NCBI GenBank assembly: GCA_944345045.1
Contig: CALVMI010000067.1
Coordinates: 1-5,160 of the forward strand
Reading direction: 5' to 3'
Source: an uncultured Bacilli bacterium
Lineage (GTDB): Bacteria; Bacillota_I; Bacilli_A; RF39; UBA660
DNA: 5,160 nt
This document shows, piece after piece, positions 1 to 4,329 of this stretch. The translations under genes and the position numbers were made by a program. Numbering within the stretch: the first letter of the stretch is position 1; the number at the start of each line of letters is the position of its first letter. The notes below the pieces were generated by a model. The model did not search any database and had not been told where the DNA came from. It was given only the letters and a program-made list of their open reading frames with translations.

Positions 1-1312
1 TTTTGATTTTTTCCGCTTCTTTTTTTAACGATTCAATGCATTTTTTGGGTGAACTTGTATCAATATTCTTAAAATATTTTAATTTAATCATAATATTATT
101 TGGATTGTCCAAAATGCCGATAAATTCATCAACATTTTTTTCAGATATAATGCTATTTTTTAAAAAAAGATATTTAATTATAGAATGATATAATGTTAAA
201 ATCTTTTTTTCTTCATTTTTGCGAGATTCAAATTCTTTTTCTAAATCTTGCATTACTTCCTCATAAGATAAAGAAGTATCGTTTTCTTCTTTTGGTTCTT
301 TTACTTTAGATTCTTTGATATTTAAATTATCGAATTCTATTAAAAAATCGCCAATTGTTCTTTTATCTAAATCTGGAATCATTGCATATTTTTCCATAAG
401 TCTTTCTTGTTCGTTTTTTTCATAGCTTTCATAAGTAACCATTTGATTAACAACGCTTGAAGAATCTATTTCTGCCAATTTATCCTCAATTTTTTCTTTT
501 TTACTAAATAGTCCACGTTTCTTTTTTAAAGCTTTTTCAACTATGTCAATTTTTTGATTTATTATTTCTATTTCAAGTGGTAGCTTAATTAATTCATATT
601 TTTGATAAATGATATCACTTGAAGTTTCAATGATTTTAATTTCATTCAATAAATGGTCAATTTGTTCTTCTAATTTTTGTTTATCTTCTGAAAAAGATAT
701 ACTTGGGTATTTGATATTTATTGTTTGAAAAGTTTTTTCTTCTAGAGGCTTTATTTCTTTTTTACTTTTTTCATAATCCTTTTTTAATGTTTCAAATCGT
801 ATATATTTTTGATTATATTCTTTTTGTAATTGTAAAAAGTTATTATAAGTATCTTGAGCCACTTTTTCTTTTTCTCTTAAAATTTCTTCTAAAAGTGTTA
901 CTGTCCGTTGTAATTTTTTTATATAAGCCATATCTTTTTTTTCTTGTTCTTTAATTTCAACTTTTTCTTCTTTTAACAAAGCTATCATTTCTTGTAATGT
1001 ATATGCATGATTGTTTTTTTCAAAACTAATATTAGGCGTATTTTTTTTATAATCAGAAAGCTTGATTTCTATTTGATATTTTTGACCATATTTTCTATAC
1101 CAACTATATTTTCCTAAAAAGTCTTCGGCTTCTTCTTCTGACTCAGTCAAAAATAATCTTGTGAGTTCACCATAAAGAGGGTCTTTGAACGTAAAAGAAA
1201 TACCAATTTCTTCATTTTTGGCATACAAAAAAGGTTCTTTTCTTAAAGAATGAAATCCGTATTTATCAAAAATTTTTTTTAATACTTCTATTGTCACGTT
1301 TCTCAGCCCCAT
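1..1312 (-). CDS. Coiled-coil protein of unknown function, 5' part only (runs off left edge)
   Basis: I do not recognise this protein. The frame is open from ATG 1312 to the window edge, 437 codons without a stop, and the 3' end lies outside the window. Residues 1 to about 95 look globular, with aromatic residues (KYSWYRKYGQKYQIEI) and mixed strand and helix character. From about 105 to 200 and 210 to 290 the sequence is a Glu/Lys/Leu/Gln-rich heptad-like coiled coil, interrupted near 205 by the motif YPSISF and carrying the basic patch KKRGLFSKKEK near 262. Residues 300-437 are a mixed helical segment with an acidic, Lys-rich linker near 336-355. No signal peptide or membrane helix is seen, so it is probably cytoplasmic. 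ATG 1312 lacks a good Shine-Dalgarno sequence and lies only about 4 nt from the predicted transcription start. GTG 1297, preceded by GGGG and GAG, is an alternative start that would give a protein 5 residues shorter. The gene is divergent from the DUF308-like gene. It could be structural, a scaffold or an SMC-like relative, but no ATPase motif is visible. Confidence 0.8.
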   Translation of the reverse strand, partial: MGLRNVTIEVLKKIFDKYGFHSLRKEPFLYAKNEEIGISFTFKDPLYGELTRLFLTESEEEAEDFLGKYSWYRKYGQKYQIEIKLSDYKKNTPNISFEKNNHAYTLQEMIALLKEEKVEIKEQEKKDMAYIKKLQRTVTLLEEILREKEKVAQDTYNNFLQLQKEYNQKYIRFETLKKDYEKSKKEIKPLEEKTFQTINIKYPSISFSEDKQKLEEQIDHLLNEIKIIETSSDIIYQKYELIKLPLEIEIINQKIDIVEKALKKKRGLFSKKEKIEDKLAEIDSSSVVNQMVTYESYEKNEQERLMEKYAMIPDLDKRTIGDFLIEFDNLNIKESKVKEPKEENDTSLSYEEVMQDLEKEFESRKNEEKKILTLYHSIIKYLFLKNSIISEKNVDEFIGILDNPNNIMIKLKYFKNIDTSSPKKCIESLKKEAEKIK

Positions 1313-1322
1313 TTATATTAGC

Positions 1323-1331
1323 ATTATATCA
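1323..1331 (-). promoter_or_regulatory. Extended -10 promoter of the coiled-coil gene
   Basis: On the minus strand this reads TGATATAAT, a perfect sigma-A extended -10 (TGn plus TATAAT). At 17 bp upstream there is only a poor -35 (TAGCAA). Transcription should start near 1316, only a few bases before ATG 1312, which makes the mRNA nearly leaderless or favours the GTG at 1297. The box is one arm of a 10-bp inverted repeat with the opposing promoter at 1356-1365. Confidence 0.6.
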
Positions 1332-1356
1332 TATTCTTTATTTTATTGCTAGATAA

Positions 1357-1365
1357 TGATATAAT
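1357..1365 (+). promoter_or_regulatory. Extended -10 promoter of the DUF308-like gene
   Basis: This plus-strand TGATATAAT is a perfect extended -10 located 22 bp before ATG 1388. The start should fall near 1372, leaving a short leader with the ribosome binding site AAAGGG (1375-1380) 7 nt before the ATG. No convincing -35 is seen, which is common for extended -10 promoters. It mirrors the minus-strand box at 1323-1331. Confidence 0.6.
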
Positions 1366-1387
1366 ATAAAACAGAAAGGGAAGAGAT

Positions 1388-1918
1388 ATGCGAGTTACAA
1401 TCATTAATGATAAAAAAGAAAAAGATAATTTTCCAATTGGCACGATCTTATTACTCATTTTAGGAATTTTTTTGACATTTAATTCAGAAGGCGTTTTGGG
1501 ATTTGTATTTATTCTTTTAGGTATTGGAATTTTACTTTATGGTGTTTATAAATTTTTTAAATATTACCAAGTAAAAAATCAATTTCATTTTGACGATTCT
1601 AGAATGATGATGAGTGCAATAAGCAGTTGTGTTATTGGTCTTTTAACTATTTTGCTTGCAAGTTTTATCACAAATGCAATATCTATAATTACAGGTATAT
1701 GGCTTATCTTCACTGGTATTAACAAATTAAGTACTGCACCTTTGTATAAAGCAAATAAACCTAGTATGTATGTTGCTCAGCTTGTCGTTGCAGTTTTGTT
1801 TGTTATACTAGGAGTTTATTCTATATTTGCGGATAATGTTGTATTAATGGCTTTAGGTATTATATTAATTCTTTATTCAATTATTGATTTAATTAATTAT
1901 TTTATCCAAAAAAAATAA
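1388..1918 (+). CDS. Six-helix membrane protein, DUF308/HdeD-like
   Basis: This is a 176-residue integral membrane protein. After a charged N-terminus (residues 1-14, KKEKDN) there are six hydrophobic segments at about 16-31, 35-56, 75-93, 97-113, 127-146 and 150-172, arranged as three hairpin pairs. The segments carry the repeated Gly-rich pattern of the DUF308/HdeD family: LGIFLTF followed by LGIGILLYGVYKF, then ITGIWLIFTGINKL, then LGVYSIF followed by LGIILILYSIIDL. The length is typical for the family. E. coli HdeD is linked to acid resistance, but most Firmicutes members have no assigned role, so no substrate or activity can be given. The start at ATG 1388 is supported by AAAGGG 7 nt upstream and an extended -10. 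The gene appears monocistronic, as its stop codon lies inside the stem of a strong terminator. The family call rests on topology and repeat pattern, not on catalytic residues. Confidence 0.85.
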   Translation: MRVTIINDKKEKDNFPIGTILLLILGIFLTFNSEGVLGFVFILLGIGILLYGVYKFFKYYQVKNQFHFDDSRMMMSAISSCVIGLLTILLASFITNAISIITGIWLIFTGINKLSTAPLYKANKPSMYVAQLVVAVLFVILGVYSIFADNVVLMALGIILILYSIIDLINYFIQKK

Positions 1919-1950
1919 GATTCAAGTTTTTGTCTTGAATCTTATTTTTT
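1910..1950. terminator. Bidirectional intrinsic terminator between convergent genes
   Basis: A perfect stem pairs 1910-1926 with 1934-1950. Its core arms are AATAAGATTCAAG and CTTGAATCTTATT, with a 7-nt loop at 1927-1933. A runs on the left and T runs on the right provide a U-tract for transcripts in both directions. The stop codons of the DUF308-like gene (1916-1918) and of the convergent thioredoxin-like gene (1942-1944) both lie inside the stem, so the genes share this terminator. Confidence 0.88.
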
Positions 1951-2625
1951 CGTTGTTTTCTTTTTTGTAGTTGTCTTTTTTCCTGTACTACTTTTTTTAG
2001 TAGTTGTTTTTTTTGTTGTAGCTTTTGTTTCTTTTTTTTCTTCTTTTTTAGGTTCTTCTGTAACTTGTTTTGCCTCTTTTTCTTTTTGCTCTTCTAAAGC
2101 AACTGCTTTTTCAATTTTTGTTGTATCTTTTCTAGCAAAATATAATCCTATTCCTACAATAATGATTACACCAGCAAATATACCAAATATAATTACACCA
2201 TCGCTGTTTGTTGTGTCTGCATTTGTGATTAAAGGTGCAATAGGATCAACAAATTCTTCATTTTCATAAGTTTCTTTAATAGCTGTTTCGATTTTTTCAT
2301 TACTAGATTCAGAATATCCTAAAAAAGTTTCTTCACCAATAATAATATAAGGTACTGCACCAGATGAAGATTCTCCCATGGCATCAGCAGCTTCGCTCAT
2401 TAATTCAGAATTTTGTCTAGAACTTACTTCATAGTCTTGTAATACAAATAAATCTTTAAATTCTTCATCTTCAGCTAATTCGTTAAAATAAGCTAAAGCA
2501 GCTTGACAATGAGGGCATGTATCACTTCTAAATAAATATACATTTACCGTCTTTGCATTTGCATTACCTGGAACCAAAAATAAAAGGCCTAAAAAACTCG
2601 CAACTAACAAAATTGCTTTTTTCAT
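1942..2625 (-). CDS. Secreted membrane-tethered thioredoxin-like protein (CPHC) with Lys/Thr-rich tail
   Basis: This protein probably makes, breaks or reshuffles disulfides outside the membrane; its partner is unknown. From ATG 2625 it has 227 residues. Residues 1-24 are a signal peptide (MKKAILL, hydrophobic core, NANA before KT). Residues 25 to about 120 are a thioredoxin-like domain with VYLFRSDTCPHC; the active-site CPHC is at 37-40, the same pair as E. coli DsbA, and the probable cis-Pro is P92 in AVPYIIIG. A membrane helix spans about 143-164, followed by ARKD. The tail is a charged helix and then 27 residues (201-227) containing 12 Lys and 11 Thr. The predicted topology is catalytic domain outside and tail in the cytoplasm. 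The upstream GTG at 2634 is in frame, but it is part of the Shine-Dalgarno sequence AAAGGGAG, so ATG 2625 is chosen. The gene lies 33 nt downstream of the 41-residue membrane protein gene and is probably co-transcribed with it. Oxidase, reductase or isomerase roles cannot be separated by sequence alone. Confidence 0.85.
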   Translation of the reverse strand: MKKAILLVASFLGLLFLVPGNANAKTVNVYLFRSDTCPHCQAALAYFNELAEDEEFKDLFVLQDYEVSSRQNSELMSEAADAMGESSSGAVPYIIIGEETFLGYSESSNEKIETAIKETYENEEFVDPIAPLITNADTTNSDGVIIFGIFAGVIIIVGIGLYFARKDTTKIEKAVALEEQKEKEAKQVTEEPKKEEKKETKATTKKTTTKKSSTGKKTTTKKKTTKK

Positions 2626-2633
2626 ATACTTCA

Positions 2634-2641
2634 CTCCCTTT
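2634..2641 (-). promoter_or_regulatory. Ribosome binding site that fixes the thioredoxin-like gene start
   Basis: AAAGGGAG on the minus strand ends 8 nt before ATG 2625, an ideal spacing. Its last G begins an in-frame GTG (2634), which could be mistaken for the start and would leave no room for any ribosome binding site. Confidence 0.8.
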
Positions 2642-2645
2642 GTTT

Positions 2646-2654
2646 ATTATAACA
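2646..2654 (-). promoter_or_regulatory. Possible internal extended -10 before the thioredoxin-like gene
   Basis: TGTTATAAT on the minus strand matches an extended -10 and lies just after the stop codon of the 41-residue gene. The predicted start, near 2639, would fall inside the ribosome binding site (2634-2641) and leave a leader of about 14 nt. This is either a weak internal promoter or chance in AT-rich DNA. Confidence 0.3.
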
Positions 2655-2658
2655 AAAG

Positions 2659-2784
2659 TTAATTGGAAATACTAGAATTTTTATCGACGCTTTTTTCTAT
2701 ATTTGTGGACATGATAAAAACAATACCTAAAACAGCAAGTAAAGAAATAAGTAATACTAATATATCTTTTCCTTTTTCTTTCAT
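2659..2784 (-). CDS. Small single-helix membrane protein, 41 residues
   Basis: This is an unrecognised small gene that default length cut-offs would miss. It encodes 41 residues. A basic N-terminus (MKEKGKD) is followed by one hydrophobic helix at about 8-25 (ILVLLISLLAVLGIVFIM) and a polar C-terminus of about 16 residues (STNIEKSVDKNSSISN). By the positive-inside rule the N-terminus is cytoplasmic and the C-terminus outside; an uncleaved signal anchor fits best. The start is strongly supported: AAAGGA (2791-2796) lies 6 nt before ATG 2784, and a TATAAT box is at 2806-2811. Its stop is 33 nt before the ATG of the thioredoxin-like gene on the same strand with no terminator between them, so the two probably form an operon. 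The product could be a small partner or regulator of an envelope protein. No function can be assigned from sequence. Confidence 0.65.
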   Translation of the reverse strand: MKEKGKDILVLLISLLAVLGIVFIMSTNIEKSVDKNSSISN

Positions 2785-2805
2785 ATCTTGTCCTTTCAAT
2801 TTTTA

Positions 2806-2811
2806 ATTATA
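2806..2811 (-). promoter_or_regulatory. Candidate -10 box for the 41-residue gene and thioredoxin-like gene
   Basis: A perfect TATAAT on the minus strand predicts a start near 2799, just before the ribosome binding site AAAGGA. A TTCACA that resembles a -35 lies 20 bp upstream (2832-2837), which is longer than the usual 16-18 bp spacing, and no TGn extension is present. The position directly after the coat gene terminator fits the start of a new transcription unit. Confidence 0.45.
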
Positions 2812-2839
2812 TCTTTCTTTTATGTAAATTTTGTGAAAG

Positions 2840-2862
2840 AAAAAAGAAGATTTTACTCTTCT
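2840..2862 (-). terminator. Weak intrinsic terminator after the spore coat pair
   Basis: On the minus strand, AGAAGA (2862-2857) pairs with TCTTCT (2850-2845) around a 6-nt loop, followed by a run of six T. The stop codon of the coat gene (2853-2855) lies in the loop. The stem is short and AT-rich, so termination may be partial and allow read-through into the 41-residue gene. Confidence 0.5.
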
Positions 2863-3110
2863 TCTAATTCAGGTGTGAATTTTCCTTTTGTTTTAGTTAT
2901 CTTAGTTTCTGAGACGTTAGATACTGAGTACATTCCTTCTTCACTCATCAAATTATATAAATCTTTTTGTAAAGTTAGTGTTTCATCTAAAGCATTTTTA
3001 AAAACTTTGTGTATTTCATTTGTAGAAGATTCTATTGTTCCGTGTAAAAACAAATCTGATAAGCCTTTTAAATCCCATAAAATTCCTTCTAACATTGTTT
3101 TACTATCCAT
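2853..3110 (-). CDS. Spore coat protein, CotF-like (Coat_F family)
   Basis: This is a structural protein of the endospore coat. It is 85 residues long and all helical until an acidic end. Residues 1-30 form a first helix (MLEGILWDLKGLSDLFLHGTI), and residues 31-56 form a second that carries the Coat_F signature NALDETLTLQKDLYNLMSEEGMY (about 39-61; in family members, ALxxxLxxQxxIYxxMxxxGxY). The C-terminus (62-85) is Lys/Thr-rich and then acidic (ELEEE). The length fits the short Coat_F proteins found in Clostridia and Bacilli. ATG 3110 is supported by AAAGGAG, which sits inside the end of the preceding gene. Only 2 nt separate the upstream TAG from this ATG, so translation is probably coupled. 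No cleavage site comparable to the processing of B. subtilis CotF is evident. I am confident of the family but not of the exact coat layer. Confidence 0.85.
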   Translation of the reverse strand: MDSKTMLEGILWDLKGLSDLFLHGTIESSTNEIHKVFKNALDETLTLQKDLYNLMSEEGMYSVSNVSETKITKTKGKFTPELEEE

Positions 3111-3112
3111 GA

Positions 3113-3295
3113 CTATTCTCCTTTCAATATATTATAAAAATCTTGATATAAATCCTTTATTTTCTTTTCTATTTTTTTTAAAGTATTTATTTCTTTTGTT
3201 TCAGTTACACATTCTTTGTTAATCGTAGTATGTCTTTTTAAATATTCGAGATGACTTAAAGCATCTTCAATATATAACAATTCCTTTTCACTCAT
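3113..3295 (-). CDS. Small helical protein paired with the CotF-like protein; likely spore coat-associated
   Basis: This is a 60-residue soluble protein from ATG 3295. It forms two predicted helices, about 3-22 (EKELLYIEDALSHLEYLKRH) and about 32-57 (ETKEINTLKKIEKKIKDLYQDFYNIL), joined by a short turn with the single Cys (C29). This is a helical hairpin like half of a ferritin-like bundle. Small companions of this type, starting (M)SEKELLYIEDAL, commonly precede CotF-like genes in spore-forming Firmicutes, where they are annotated as coat-related or hypothetical. The two proteins may associate, which is inference from the 2-nt gap to the coat gene and the similar helical build. The in-frame GTG at 3304 lies within the Shine-Dalgarno sequence GGGTGAT and is not used as the start. 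A possible forespore-type promoter lies directly upstream. The alternative is an unrelated small protein of unknown function. Confidence 0.72.
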   Translation of the reverse strand: MSEKELLYIEDALSHLEYLKRHTTINKECVTETKEINTLKKIEKKIKDLYQDFYNILKGE

Positions 3296-3299
3296 ATTT

Positions 3300-3306
3300 A
3301 TCACCC
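3300..3306 (-). promoter_or_regulatory. Ribosome binding site that fixes the start of the coat-associated gene
   Basis: GGGTGAT on the minus strand matches the GGTGAT end of the anti-16S complement and lies 4 nt before ATG 3295. It contains the in-frame GTG (3304-3302), which would otherwise add three residues (M-I-N). Confidence 0.7.
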
Positions 3307-3311
3307 ATCTA

Positions 3312-3340
3312 TAGTATTCCCTTGAATAAAAAAAATATAC
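3312..3340 (-). promoter_or_regulatory. Candidate forespore sigma-F/sigma-G promoter for the coat pair
   Basis: On the minus strand, GTATA (3340-3336) is followed after 14 bp by GGGAATACTA (3321-3312). GTATA fits the sigma-F/sigma-G -35 GYATA. GGGAATACTA fits the sigma-F -10 pattern GGNRANANTR at every fixed position. Its last seven bases, AATACTA, fit the sigma-G -10 CATWMTA at six of seven positions, with 17 bp spacing. No good sigma-A promoter is visible here. The -35 lies inside the preceding terminator stem. Coat genes are normally made in the mother cell under sigma-E or sigma-K, so forespore control would be notable, or the match may be chance. Confidence 0.35.
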
Positions 3341-3356
3341 TCGTTTTGAGTATATT
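3328..3356 (-). terminator. Intrinsic terminator of the radical SAM gene
   Basis: A perfect 9-bp stem, AATATACTC (3356-3348) with GAGTATATT (3342-3334), has a 5-nt loop and is followed on the minus strand by a run of eight T (3335-3328). The gene's TAA stop (3357-3355) runs into the stem. The 3' arm also holds the GTATA of the candidate coat promoter. Confidence 0.85.
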
Positions 3357-4248
3357 AAAGTTCAAACAGACTCATTTGTTCATTTTGAGGAATTTCTCGC
3401 TTATAATCAGCAATGATTGCATCCATATCTGTTAATATGTTGTTTTCGCTACATTTTTTTAAAAATAATTCCATTAAATGTCTATACTGTAGTGTATTGC
3501 AAATATTTTTTTTTCCATAAACTGCCATGTAATCTTCTTTTAGCCCTGGATACAATATATCTAAAGCTTTATAGTAATAATCTCTTTGATTTGTTTTAAG
3601 GGTCATTCCCATTCTTGTATAAATAAATTTAGCATCTGCTTCTTTACTTTTAACAATCATATTTAATATATTATCTTCTGTATCTGTTAAAAATGGAAGA
3701 ACGGGTGTCATTAAAACTCCAGCATAAATTCCATTTTCCCGTAGTTTTCTTAATACTTCAAATCTTTTAGTTGAAGAAATTACATTTGGTTCAATTTTTT
3801 TGGCTAGTTCATTGTCATAAGTGGTAATAGATATGTTAATAATTACGCTGTTTTTTTTGCTAATTTCTGTTAATAAATCTAGATCCCTTAAAATTAAATC
3901 GCTTTTTGTATCGATAGCTACACCAAATCCGTATTTTAAGATTAGTTCTAAGGCTTTTCTAGTCAATTTTAATTTTTCTTCTTCTGGATTATAAGGGTCT
4001 GATAAGGAACCAAAGGACACGACTCCTTTTAGACCTTTACTTTTTAATTCTTCTTCTAAAATTTCTAAAGCGTTCTCTTTTATGCGTACTTCATCAAAAT
4101 TATCAATATGATATGATTCACATCTAGAGTCACAGTATATGCAACCCATAGGACATCCCTTGTATAAATTCATATGATAATCGATTCCAAACCAGCGATT
4201 GCCTTGACTTGATTTTGTCATAATTGTTTTTGTCTTAATAACTTCCAT
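3355..4248 (-). CDS. Radical SAM protein, SPL-like family (COG1533), with C-terminal clamp-like motif
   Basis: This is a 297-residue cytoplasmic radical SAM enzyme. The [4Fe-4S] cluster ligands are C32, C36 and C39 in YKGCPMGCIYCDSRC, an exact CxxxCxxC. After them come the family motif VVSFGSLSDPYNPEEEKLKLTRKAL (about 76-100), then SITTYDNELAKKIEPN (140-155) and AGVLMTPVLPFLTD (176-189). This order matches COG1533, the group that includes spore photoproduct lyase-like proteins. It is not a true spore photoproduct lyase: there is no N-terminal extension before the cluster, and no Cys lies at the position of the lyase's catalytic Cys; the other Cys are C43, C250 and C266. The substrate is unknown. 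The protein ends NEQMSLFEL, and QMSLF (291-295) resembles a beta sliding clamp-binding peptide. ATG 4248 has AAGGGGG 7 nt upstream. The gene appears monocistronic, between terminators at both ends. Confidence 0.88.
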   Translation of the reverse strand: MEVIKTKTIMTKSSQGNRWFGIDYHMNLYKGCPMGCIYCDSRCESYHIDNFDEVRIKENALEILEEELKSKGLKGVVSFGSLSDPYNPEEEKLKLTRKALELILKYGFGVAIDTKSDLILRDLDLLTEISKKNSVIINISITTYDNELAKKIEPNVISSTKRFEVLRKLRENGIYAGVLMTPVLPFLTDTEDNILNMIVKSKEADAKFIYTRMGMTLKTNQRDYYYKALDILYPGLKEDYMAVYGKKNICNTLQYRHLMELFLKKCSENNILTDMDAIIADYKREIPQNEQMSLFEL

Positions 4249-4277
4249 TACACGGCCCCCTTAGGTTTTTCTTTTTT

Positions 4278-4306
4278 ATTATAACGAAATGTAATAAAAA
4301 ATGCAA
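4278..4306 (-). promoter_or_regulatory. Sigma-A promoter of the radical SAM gene
   Basis: On the minus strand a perfect TATAAT (4283-4278) has TTGCAT (4306-4301) 17 bp upstream; the TTG of the -35 consensus is kept. The start should lie near 4271, giving a leader of about 22 nt with AAGGGGG before ATG 4248. The -35 overlaps the terminator stem of the upstream membrane protein gene. Confidence 0.6.
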
Positions 4307-4329
4307 ACGTTTGTTACCATTTGCATTTT
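4296..4329 (-). terminator. Intrinsic terminator of the six-helix membrane protein gene
   Basis: Perfect 10-bp arms pair 4298-4307 (AAAATGCAAA) with 4320-4329 (TTTGCATTTT) around a 12-nt loop. On the minus strand the stem is followed by a run of six T. The gene's TAA stop (4330-4328) is at the stem base. The loop side also contains the palindrome CAAACGTTTG (4304-4313), which could compete with this fold. Confidence 0.75.

Noticed and set aside
3..188. Plus-strand frame of 61 codons, Phe/Ile-rich
   Set aside because: It is the antisense shadow of the minus-strand coiled-coil gene; its Phe/Ile richness simply reflects the complement of Lys/Glu codons.
721..954. Plus-strand frame of 77 codons resembling a membrane protein
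   Set aside because: It starts and ends inside the open minus-strand coiled-coil gene, has no ribosome binding site, and its hydrophobicity is an artefact of reading Glu/Lys-rich coding sequence backwards.
1945..2030. Possible tandem repeat array of AGT/TTG/TTT units on the plus strand
   Set aside because: These are the codons of the Lys/Thr-rich tail of the thioredoxin-like protein; unit lengths are irregular, so it is coding low complexity and not a separate repeat element.
2788..3222. Plus-strand frame of 144 codons
   Set aside because: It lies opposite the CotF-like gene and its partner, which have ribosome binding sites, a family signature and tight spacing; the plus-strand frame has none of these.
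3417..3599. Plus-strand frame of 60 codons
   Set aside because: It is the antisense of the C-terminal third of the radical SAM gene and has no ribosome binding site.
3355..4248. Annotation as true spore photoproduct lyase (splB)
   Set aside because: Despite the sporulation neighbourhood and SPL-like motifs, the N-terminal domain before the cluster and the lyase's catalytic Cys are missing, so only the wider SPL-like family is supported.
4304..4313. Perfect palindrome CAAACGTTTG as a possible operator
   Set aside because: It lies inside the terminator loop and stem region and is short; the terminator explains most of it, and no second copy is seen in the window.
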